NCBI GenBank assembly: GCA_946535455.1
Contig: CAMNDO010000029.1
Location: 1-7,171, forward strand
DNA length: 7,171 nt
Source: an uncultured Caryophanales bacterium
GTDB lineage: Bacteria > Bacillota_I > Bacilli_A > RF39 > UBA660
Direction of reading: 5' to 3'
Under the pieces are notes generated by a model. That model did not search any database. It saw only the letters and a program-made list of their open reading frames with translations, and was not told the DNA's origin. The position numbers and the translations under genes are program-made. Shown here one piece after another: positions 1 through 5,781 of the stretch; the stretch's first letter is position 1; every line of letters starts with the position of its first letter.

Positions 1-1332
1 AAGAATGGCTTGGTATCTTCGATCTCTTCCTTGTTTTGCAGATCCTCCTGCAGAATCACCCTCGACTAAGAATAATTCTTTTTTATCTTTTTCTTTACTT
101 TGTGCAGGAGCAAGTTTTCCAGAAAGACTTCTCTCTTCTTTCTTCTTTGAAGAACCTTTTCTGGCTTCCTCTCTTGCCTTTCTTGCTGCTTCTCTTGCAA
201 TTTTACTCTTTAAACTTTTATTGATAATTTCTGTTGCGATTGCTTTATTTTCTTCTAAATAAACACGCAATTGATCGCTCACAATATTTTCTACTGCTGT
301 TCTTGCGGCAGGTGTTCCTAATTTTCCTTTGGTTTGTCCTTCAAATTGTAAAATTCCTTCTGGGATTTTCAAACTAATGACAGCTGTTAAACCTTCTCGG
401 ACATCACTACCTTCAAATGCTTTATCTTTTCCTTTGACAAATCCATTATTCTTCGCATAGTCATTAAAAACACGAGTCAAAGCAGTTTTAAAACCTACTT
501 CATGACTTCCTCCATCGATCGTTTTTACATTGTTGACAAACGATACAATGTTTTCATTATAAGTATCTGTGTATTGCATAGAAATTTCTACCTCTATTTT
601 TTCTTTGGTTCCTCCGATACTTAATACTTTATGAAGTGGTTTTTTATCTTTGTTCATATCTTCTACAAATTCTTCAATTCCACGGTCATAGTGAAACTTT
701 GCTGCTCTTTCATCTTCTTCATCGATGACTTCAATCGTAATTCCTTTTAATAAGAAAGCAGATTCCTGCATTCTTTCACATACTGTGGTATAAGAAAAAT
801 TAGAAGCGGAAAACATATCCCAATCTGGCATAAAATGAACAGTAGTTCCCGTACGATTGGTAGAACCAATTTTCTTCAAAGGAACCGCAACATGTCCACC
901 ATCTTCAAAACGAATATAACTTTCTTCTTTATCTCTTTTAATGGTCACTTCCATCCATTTAGATAATGCATTAACAACAGAAGCACCTACACCATGTAGA
1001 CCTCCAGAAACTTTATATCCATCACTTTCAAATTTACCACCGGCATGTAATACCGTATAAATGACTTCTGGTGTACTTCTACCAGATTCATGCATTCCTG
1101 TTGGTACTCCACGACCATGATCTTCTACGGATACAGAGTGATCTTTATGTAAAACAATTCGAATCGAATCTCCATAACCATTAATCGCTTCATCTACAGA
1201 ATTATCTACAATTTCCCATATTAAATGATGAAGACCCCTTTTATCGGTAGAACCAATATACATACCAGGTCTTTTTCGAACGGCTTCTAATCCCTCTAAA
1301 ATTTTAATCGATGACGCATCATATTTTGCCAT
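1..1332 (-). CDS. parE: DNA topoisomerase IV subunit B (ParE), 5' part only
   Basis: This is the ATPase subunit of topoisomerase IV, which with ParC decatenates daughter chromosomes in the cytoplasm. Reading down from ATG at 1332-1330 gives 444 codons open to the window edge; complete ParE is about 640-660 residues, so the C-terminal third lies outside. Visible landmarks are the GHKL ATPase fold with EIVDN (Glu40, Asn44), DHGRG (71-75), the GGLHGVGASVVNALS loop (110-124), GTT (162-164), QTK (333-335), and the start of the TOPRIM domain with EGDSAGG (424-430). ParE rather than GyrB is chosen because of PTGMHESGRSTPEVI (77-91), KAREEARKG (386-393) and LSGKLAPAQSK (403-413); GyrB usually has PVGIH and LPGKLADC there. 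The site AAGGAGTG lies 5 nt before the ATG. It has its own promoter and is a housekeeping gene next to the pilus locus, probably unrelated in function. Confidence 0.9.
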   Translation of the reverse strand, partial: MAKYDASSIKILEGLEAVRKRPGMYIGSTDKRGLHHLIWEIVDNSVDEAINGYGDSIRIVLHKDHSVSVEDHGRGVPTGMHESGRSTPEVIYTVLHAGGKFESDGYKVSGGLHGVGASVVNALSKWMEVTIKRDKEESYIRFEDGGHVAVPLKKIGSTNRTGTTVHFMPDWDMFSASNFSYTTVCERMQESAFLLKGITIEVIDEEDERAAKFHYDRGIEEFVEDMNKDKKPLHKVLSIGGTKEKIEVEISMQYTDTYNENIVSFVNNVKTIDGGSHEVGFKTALTRVFNDYAKNNGFVKGKDKAFEGSDVREGLTAVISLKIPEGILQFEGQTKGKLGTPAARTAVENIVSDQLRVYLEENKAIATEIINKSLKSKIAREAARKAREEARKGSSKKKEERSLSGKLAPAQSKEKDKKELFLVEGDSAGGSAKQGRDRRYQAIL

Positions 1333-1367
1333 GAAATCACTCCTTGTATTCCACTATTCTCTAATTT

Positions 1368-1396
1368 ATTATACCCAAAAAACGCTTATATTTCAA
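1368..1396 (-). promoter_or_regulatory. sigma-A-type promoter of parE
   Basis: On the minus strand, a TTGAAA box (1391-1396) is followed by a 17-bp spacer and a perfect TATAAT (1368-1373). The predicted start falls near 1361, leaving a leader of about 29 nt that contains AAGGAGTG before the parE ATG. It sits downstream of the sortase-operon terminator, so parE looks independently transcribed. Confidence 0.8.
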
Positions 1397-1431
1397 TGAA
1401 ACTTTACGTCACTTGACACTTATCATTCCAT

Positions 1432-1460
1432 AAAAAAGTCAATCATTCGATTGACTTTTT
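1432..1460 (-). terminator. Rho-independent terminator of the sortase operon, overlapping the sortase stop codon
   Basis: An 8-bp stem (1437-1444 pairing with 1449-1456, AGTCAATC/GATTGACT) with a 4-nt loop is flanked by A and T runs. Read on the minus strand it ends in six T (1437-1432). The sortase stop TGA (1443-1445) lies in the loop and start of the second arm, so the last sortase codons form the left arm. Read on the plus strand it also ends in T residues, so it could work in both directions. Confidence 0.8.
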
Positions 1461-2696
1461 ATTCTTTTTCTTTTTCGAAGTTTTTTCTTCCAAAACCTCT
1501 TCCTCTTTTTTCTTTTTTCTAGGCTTTTTGGTAGCCTCACTTGCTTCTTTGATTTCTTCTGCAATCACTTCCGCAATCGTATCTTCCAAAGACTTGCTTT
1601 CTTCTAAAACTTCTGTTTTTTGTTCTTTCTTCTTTTTCTTTGGTTTTTCTTCTTTCTTCTCTTCTTCTTGTTTCTCTTCTTCTTTTTCTTTTTTATTTTT
1701 CTTTTTCTTCTTCTTTTCTTTTTCTTCTAATACTTCCTCTTCTTCTACTGGCAATTCTTCTTTTTCCTTTTCTGTCTTTCGATTTCGAATTTTACGGAAA
1801 AGAACAATATACACAATCACAACTAGTAAAACTAAAAGTATTAAGATATAATCCCAGAACTTGAAAGTATATGTTCTTTTTTCAGAACTGGTATCATCAT
1901 TTGATTTTACCTGTTTTTCTTTTTGTTCGGATAATTTTGCAATTTCTTGTAATTCCTCTTCGGTATAACGATCAATCTTTGCTAAAAGGATAGCACGTTC
2001 ATTGACACTAGAAGCATCACAAGTAGAAAGTAAAATCAGTTTAGAGTTTTCTGCTCCTTCTAAATCTACTTTTGTCATTGCAACATTTTCAAAATGATAA
2101 ATGACTTCAAAATTTCTTTGATTACGGAATGCTCCTAAATTATAGATGTTATAGTCATATGCACTCACTAGTGCATATCCAACTACTGTTAGTTTGAAAA
2201 TACCATCATCGTTATATATACGACCATGTAAATGGTTTCTCATAAATGTTTCATCTTTGTAATATTTAACATCACCAAACATCAAATTCGCATTCATATT
2301 ATGACCATAAATAATGGAATAATCATCTAACAACCGATTGTTTCGATAATCCAAGAAAATACTACCTGCTGCAGAATATTCTCTTCTATAGTTTTGATTA
2401 ATATATTCTGAATTATCTTTCCCCCACAAAATTGGATAATCAATATTGGTTTCATCAATGGTTATCCATCCAACAATATCAGGGTTTATTTTTTGTAATT
2501 CTGTTAATTGCAGAGATGTTGCTTTCGCTTTTGGTTTTAAAGTAGCAATATCTTCTCCTAATTCTGCACTGTGATATACTTGATAAACATCATATAAAGC
2601 ATATACACTAAATAACATTAAAATTAGTAATAAACTTACTGATATTGTACTAACAAATCCATCAAATATTTTAATTAACTTATTAACAAAATTCAC
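1443..2696 (-). CDS. Class B sortase with C-terminal membrane anchor and charged cytoplasmic tail, likely pilus polymerase
   Basis: A membrane cysteine transpeptidase, 417 residues. It would cleave pilin sorting signals and join them to a lysine of the next subunit outside the membrane. The catalytic set is visible: His132 in IIYGHNM, Cys226 in ILLSTC, and Arg234 in NERAILLAK. GWITIDETNIDYPI (76-89) and AGSIFLDYRN (110-119) are typical of class B. One membrane segment lies at about 18-38. Unusually, a second follows at about 282-300, and then a Lys/Glu-rich tail (301-417) that contains VLEE(K/S) three times (322, 363, 401). I see no DPF/DPW lid motif of class C pilin sortases. The start is GTG at 2696-2694, overlapping the preceding pilin's stop as GTGA, with AAAGGATG upstream; translation is probably coupled. 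It ends inside a terminator. Class assignment is firm; the pilus role rests on context. Confidence 0.88.
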   Translation of the reverse strand: MNFVNKLIKIFDGFVSTISVSLLLILMLFSVYALYDVYQVYHSAELGEDIATLKPKAKATSLQLTELQKINPDIVGWITIDETNIDYPILWGKDNSEYINQNYRREYSAAGSIFLDYRNNRLLDDYSIIYGHNMNANLMFGDVKYYKDETFMRNHLHGRIYNDDGIFKLTVVGYALVSAYDYNIYNLGAFRNQRNFEVIYHFENVAMTKVDLEGAENSKLILLSTCDASSVNERAILLAKIDRYTEEELQEIAKLSEQKEKQVKSNDDTSSEKRTYTFKFWDYILILLVLLVVIVYIVLFRKIRNRKTEKEKEELPVEEEEVLEEKEKKKKKKNKKEKEEEKQEEEKKEEKPKKKKKEQKTEVLEESKSLEDTIAEVIAEEIKEASEATKKPRKKKKEEEVLEEKTSKKKKNKKSIE

Positions 2697-3763
2697 TCTG
2701 TTTTCATCCTTTTAATAAATACTATCCCTAATATTGTAATTGCTAGTAATAATAAAATTGGCCAATGATCTATAAATAATCCTGTAATAGGAATATCAAT
2801 ATCTCGACTATGAACAAATACTGTCGCATTCTCACGAGGATTGATACTAACTGTTTTTACACTAGAAGCTGTAGCATGTTTTCCATCCACATGAGTATCC
2901 CATTTCAAAGCCTCCATTTTGTAAATACGATAGTTTGTTCCAACTGGAATTTGTCCATTTTTTCCATCATATCCAATCGTAACTGTTTGACTCTCTTTCA
3001 TATAAATATCCACATAGTTGGTATCTCCACCAGCCATAATTCTACGAAGTTGTGGAGCATTTTTATCCAAATATAGGCTTCCATCTCCACGAATCGTATA
3101 AGTTTGATCTGGTGTAACTGATTTTCCATCAAATGTGACTTTAGTATCTTGTCCTAAAATTGTATAGACTCTTCCAGGAGGACCTTCTATCGTCACACGA
3201 TATTTAAAATACACCCCTCTATCATTCCAAAACGCATTTGGTCCTGATAAATCCGTATTAATCACAATATAAGATAAGAATGGAGCGTGTTCAAATACAA
3301 TATCTTCTTTTTGATTCTTAGAAGTATTCAACCCTTGTTCTAAAGCTTGAATTTCCATTTTTCCACCCACAGTACGAACATCTACATAAATCTTATATAC
3401 TTTTTGAGAACGAGGATAATCTTGCTCATTCGAAGAACGATCTTCGATTAATTCAAAAACATAAGTCCCTACTTTCGTAAATACCGTACGAGAAAAATCT
3501 AACGTGGTAGTACCAGATAATTTTTCATTCACAGGAGTTCCTGATAATGTAATTTCTGCTTCACTTGGCAATCCCATAGGAACATCTGGATTATTTCCAT
3601 CGGAACGAAGTCTATAATGAAATGTTTCATTCATTGGATCTTTTACACCATCAATGGTTGCGGTAATCTTAACAATATGATTTTCCAACGCAGAAACTGG
3701 AATCATATAAAACATTCCTAAAATAATATTTAAAAATAGAAATAAGAATAACTTTTTTTTCAT
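2693..3763 (-). CDS. FctA/Spy0128-like pilin with IPITG sorting signal (second pilin)
   Basis: A secreted, wall-anchored pilin-like protein of 356 residues. The signal peptide is residues 1-25, with probable cleavage after VSA. Two beta-rich domains follow (about 27-160 and 163-320). Then come the sorting motif IPITG (324-328), a hydrophobic segment (330-350) and a KRMKTE tail. It matches the other pilin of this locus along its whole length, for example QDYPRSQKVYKIYVDVR (114-130) and GQIPVGTNYRI (270-280), so the two are paralogues. Aligned by eye to Spy0128 recalled from memory, Lys152 falls on the lysine that Spy0128 uses for polymerisation. The internal isopeptide positions are mostly lost: Thr34, His159, Thr170, Lys282 and His318 replace Lys, Asn, Lys, Glu and Asn, and only Glu107 is kept. 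AAGGAG, 8 nt before the ATG, overlaps the upstream gene's stop; the gap is 11 bp. It could be the shaft or a minor subunit. Confidence 0.82.
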   Translation of the reverse strand: MKKKLFLFLFLNIILGMFYMIPVSALENHIVKITATIDGVKDPMNETFHYRLRSDGNNPDVPMGLPSEAEITLSGTPVNEKLSGTTTLDFSRTVFTKVGTYVFELIEDRSSNEQDYPRSQKVYKIYVDVRTVGGKMEIQALEQGLNTSKNQKEDIVFEHAPFLSYIVINTDLSGPNAFWNDRGVYFKYRVTIEGPPGRVYTILGQDTKVTFDGKSVTPDQTYTIRGDGSLYLDKNAPQLRRIMAGGDTNYVDIYMKESQTVTIGYDGKNGQIPVGTNYRIYKMEALKWDTHVDGKHATASSVKTVSINPRENATVFVHSRDIDIPITGLFIDHWPILLLLAITILGIVFIKRMKTE

Positions 3764-3774
3764 AATACAACTCC

Positions 3775-4443
3775 TTATATATTTCTCGTTTGTAATTTTC
3801 CAATCACTTTACCTAAAATATCGGTATCTTTTACTGCACCAAATCTACGAGAATCATCCGTAAAGGTACGATAATCATTAATTAAAAAGTATTCATGGTT
3901 ATCCAATCGAAATGGATACATAATCTCAGATTTTTCATCTTTTACCGTTTTGTAGTAAACAATATGTTCTTCTGGTGCCCCATTAATTAAAAGTTTATTC
4001 TCTTCTTCATCAATTTCCACAAAATCTCCTGGAATCGCAGCAATACGCATAATATAACGCTTTCCGTTTACTTTTGCTACTACTGCATCTCCATGATGAA
4101 ATTCACGATCTAAACGATAATAAATTAATAAATCTCCATCACGAATACTAGGTGACATCACTTCAGATCTTACTCTTAGTATACCAAAAATAGAAGTAAA
4201 AATGAAATAAAACATCACAAAGATAATAATCAGTTTAAAAAGTAATAAAACAAAATTCTTTAATGTAATTTTATGAATACTAACTTCTTCTTTTTTTATT
4301 TCTTTTTCTTCTAACACCTTTTCCTGAACTACTCTTTTTTCTTTCTCTTGGTTTTGAACAGGTGTCTTCTTTTTAGAAGGTGCCTTTTTCTTCGTTGTAG
4401 ATGTTGTTTTTTTCTTTGTAGTTGTCTTTTTTTTCGTTTCCAT
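3775..4443 (-). CDS. Signal peptidase I-like protein lacking both catalytic residues (SipA-like pilus assembly factor)
   Basis: 222 residues: a cytoplasmic N-terminal tail rich in Lys, Thr and Glu (1-58), one membrane segment (about 63-88), then an outside domain of the signal peptidase I (S26) fold. The family boxes are recognisable: EVMSPSIRDGD (94-104), HHGDAVVAK (116-124), RYIMRIAAIPGDFVEI (129-144) and DDSRRFGAV (196-204). The nucleophilic Ser that normally precedes the Met of box B is Val95 (codon GTG), and the general-base Lys of box D (usual KR pair) is Met132 (ATG). It is therefore unlikely to be a protease. From known work, S. pyogenes SipA also lacks this dyad and is needed for pilus polymerisation; the same role here is inferred from the two pilin genes and sortase around it. 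First gene of the operon; start ATG 4443 with AGAGGCG upstream. The tail carries VLEEK (43-47), also found in the sortase tail. Confidence 0.85.
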   Translation of the reverse strand: METKKKTTTKKKTTSTTKKKAPSKKKTPVQNQEKEKRVVQEKVLEEKEIKKEEVSIHKITLKNFVLLLFKLIIIFVMFYFIFTSIFGILRVRSEVMSPSIRDGDLLIYYRLDREFHHGDAVVAKVNGKRYIMRIAAIPGDFVEIDEEENKLLINGAPEEHIVYYKTVKDEKSEIMYPFRLDNHEYFLINDYRTFTDDSRRFGAVKDTDILGKVIGKLQTRNI

Positions 4444-4463
4444 CTCATCGCCTCTTTCATAGA

Positions 4464-4485
4464 AAAGTAGAAAGATTCCTACTTT
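4464..4485 (-). other. Small stem-loop in the leader of the sipA-like operon
   Basis: A 7-bp inverted repeat (AAAGTAG at 4464-4470 and CTACTTT at 4479-4485) with an 8-nt loop lies in the predicted leader of about 63 nt, about 10 nt before the AGAGGCG ribosome site. It is A/T-rich and weak. It could affect translation or mRNA stability, or be chance. Confidence 0.3.
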
Positions 4486-4512
4486 CCCATCTTTATCTTA
4501 TTCTATACTATT

Positions 4513-4541
4513 ATTATCGTACAAATACACTTTAGTGTCAA
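4513..4541 (-). promoter_or_regulatory. Strong promoter of the sipA-like / pilin / sortase operon
   Basis: On the minus strand, a perfect TTGACA (4536-4541), a 17-bp spacer and GATAAT (4513-4518, one mismatch from consensus). Transcription would start near 4506. It lies downstream of the terminator of the first pilin gene, so the three-gene operon has its own transcript. Confidence 0.8.
4527..4538. promoter_or_regulatory. Candidate operator palindrome at the operon promoter
   Basis: ACACTTTAGTGT has 5-bp arms (ACACT/AGTGT) around a 2-bp centre. It lies in the promoter spacer and overlaps the -35 box by three bases, a classic place for a repressor. Its 8-mer ACACTTTA also occurs upstream of the first pilin gene. 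The regulator is unknown. Confidence 0.4.
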
Positions 4542-4560
4542 TATTTATTTCCTTGTTGAC

Positions 4561-4590
4561 AAAAAGAAAAAGCAGTTCTTTCGAACTGCT
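4561..4590 (-). terminator. Rho-independent terminator of the first pilin gene
   Basis: On the minus strand, AGCAGTTC and GAACTGCT (4590-4583 with 4578-4571) make an 8-bp stem closed by a GAAA tetraloop, followed by TTTTCTTTTT (4570-4561). It begins 12 nt after the pilin stop codon and separates this gene from the sipA-like operon. Confidence 0.9.
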
Positions 4591-4602
4591 TACTATCCTT
4601 TT

Positions 4603-5661
4603 TTATGCTTGTTCTTGAGAAGATTTACGGATGTAATAAACTCCCACAAATCCTAATGTTAATAGAATCACAAATGGTAAAATGTTTAAGAACACACCAG
4701 TTAATGGGTTTTCTTCTTTATGGTTAACATATGCAGTTTTATTTGCTGTATTAAATGTAGTTGCATTGGTAGCCACTGTTGTTTTTTCTGGCATTACTTT
4801 TGTATTGGTTGTAGAACCATCAATATAAGTTTCATAGGTTGCTGCTCCTGTTTCTGTAATGTTATATTTCACACCTACAGGAATTTGATTTTTCGTTCCA
4901 TTTACACCGATTTGTACACTTTGTCCATGTTTTAAATAAATCGTACAAGCTACTCCGGCATTACAGTCAGATGTTGTAACATCAGAAGTTCCATTGGTAG
5001 AGTGATCTCCTGTTACTTTATATTTTGCTCCTGTTTTTCCAGGAATAGTAATGTTATATGCAAAATATTCATCAATATCTGCCATATTTCCTGTTAACTT
5101 ATTTGATAATTCTAAATAAGTATAAATAGCAGTAGAATCAAAGACAACATCTCTTTTTGCTCCTGTATCATTTAATTTTCCTTGTGCAGCTAAAGTTGCT
5201 TCATAAGTATCTGTTGGTTCATTCGCAGCATCTAAGATATTACGAACAGATACATAAATGTAATATACTTTTGTATCTTTTGGATACTCTGTTTCATCAC
5301 TACTAGAAATTTCTGTGATCTTAAATTTATAATCTCCTAACTTGTTAAATTTAACAGCACTCATATCTAATGTAGTTGTTTGTGTAGCAACATGACTTGC
5401 GTTTGGTGCTACATTGTTGAAGGTAATCGTAAAGTTAGCAGGCAAGTTTGTAGCTGCTGTACCAGGATTTGATGCTTCTTCTACTTTATATGTAAAAGTA
5501 GCCGTTACTGGGTTGGTTACCTCTTTTACCTCTCTTTTAATCTGGATGGTTCCTCCTGTTGCAATTGTAACATTATTAGGTGCTGCAAATACAGTAGGTA
5601 TTCCCATAAACACTAATAAGTTTACCATCAAAAACGTTAAAACTCTTTTGACATTCTTCAT
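4603..5661 (-). CDS. FctA/Spy0128-like pilin with NPLTG sorting signal (first pilin)
   Basis: A secreted, wall-anchored pilin of 352 residues and the likely major shaft subunit. The signal peptide ends near residues 26-27 (VFAA). Domain 1 (about 30-176) and domain 2 (about 180-315) look like streptococcal pilin isopeptide-linkage domains: TATFTYKV (53-60), KLGDYKFKITE (107-117), KVYYIYVSVR (131-140) and IPVGVKYNITE (260-270). The sorting signal is NPLTG (318-322), followed by a membrane helix (324-344) and RKSSQEQA. By eye alignment with Spy0128 from memory, Lys42 and Glu117 of the first triad are kept but the Asn position is Ser176 (Asp175 adjacent). In the second triad Glu270 and Asn313 are kept but the Lys position is Asn187 (Lys188 adjacent). 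Lys169 matches the Spy0128 linking lysine. Cys233 and Cys239 may form a disulfide. Single-gene unit with its own promoter and terminator, which fits high expression; AGGAGTGA lies 9 nt before the ATG. Confidence 0.87.
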   Translation of the reverse strand: MKNVKRVLTFLMVNLLVFMGIPTVFAAPNNVTIATGGTIQIKREVKEVTNPVTATFTYKVEEASNPGTAATNLPANFTITFNNVAPNASHVATQTTTLDMSAVKFNKLGDYKFKITEISSSDETEYPKDTKVYYIYVSVRNILDAANEPTDTYEATLAAQGKLNDTGAKRDVVFDSTAIYTYLELSNKLTGNMADIDEYFAYNITIPGKTGAKYKVTGDHSTNGTSDVTTSDCNAGVACTIYLKHGQSVQIGVNGTKNQIPVGVKYNITETGAATYETYIDGSTTNTKVMPEKTTVATNATTFNTANKTAYVNHKEENPLTGVFLNILPFVILLTLGFVGVYYIRKSSQEQA

Positions 5662-5693
5662 ATAATATATTCACTCCTATTCTTTATACATTA

Positions 5694-5722
5694 ATTATTT
5701 CATATCCCAATATAAAACACAA
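5694..5722 (-). promoter_or_regulatory. Probable promoter of the first pilin gene
   Basis: On the minus strand, AATAAT (5694-5699, one mismatch from TATAAT) is preceded by an extended -10 TG, and a weak -35 TTGTGT (5717-5722) lies 17 bp upstream. Transcription would start near 5687 and leave a leader of about 25 nt holding AGGAGTGA (5671-5678). The weak -35 suggests an activator may be needed. Confidence 0.5.
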
Positions 5723-5731
5723 CTGATTTCA

Positions 5732-5768
5732 ACACTTTTCTACATTAGTATGTGTAAAGTGTAAAGTG
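5732..5768. promoter_or_regulatory. Inverted and tandem repeats upstream of the pilin promoter (candidate regulator site)
   Basis: On the plus strand, ACACTTT (5732-5738) faces AAAGTGT (5756-5762), and a nested pair ACAT/ATGT (5742-5745, 5750-5753) lies between them. The 7-mer GTAAAGT is repeated in tandem (5754-5760 and 5761-5767). All lie just upstream of the predicted -35 box, where an activator would bind. No T-run follows, so it is not a terminator. It shares ACACTTTA (as TAAAGTGT on the plus strand) with the operator-like palindrome of the neighbouring operon. Confidence 0.4.
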
Positions 5769-5781
5769 AATATACATGAAA

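Noticed and set aside
5..262. Plus-strand open frames at the window start
   Set aside because: They lie opposite the well-conserved parE coding sequence, which explains the region fully.
1..1332. gyrB as the identity of the partial gene
   Set aside because: PTGMHESGRSTPEVI, KAREEARKG and LSGKLAPAQSK are ParE-like; GyrB signatures at these positions are absent. The full C-terminus would settle it.
1640..1745. Poly-Lys/Glu codon stretch as a tandem DNA repeat or sequencing artefact
   Set aside because: No exact repeat unit is seen. The frame stays open through to a stop at a proper terminator, and a similar charged tail occurs in the SipA-like protein. A frameshift cannot be fully excluded.
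1528..1864. Plus-strand open frames rich in Ser, Phe and Leu
   Set aside because: They are the antisense of the Lys/Glu-rich sortase tail (AAG/GAA repeats read backwards) and have no ribosome site or family pattern.
4414..4465. An upstream ATG (in CTATGAAAGAGG) as a leader peptide start for the sipA-like gene
   Set aside because: It has no convincing ribosome site and overlaps the real site in another frame; METKKK with AGAGGCG upstream is the better start.
4556..4561. TTGACA on the plus strand as a promoter
   Set aside because: No -10 box lies at the right distance, only the terminator hairpin, and no plus-strand gene follows.
5683..5688. TATAAA (minus strand) as the -10 box of the first pilin gene
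   Set aside because: Transcription would start inside the ribosome binding site (5671-5678). AATAAT at 5694-5699 with an extended TG fits better.
5732..5762. Inverted repeat as a terminator of the toxin-antitoxin pair
   Set aside because: It has a long interrupted loop and no T-run on the minus strand; it reads better as a regulator site.
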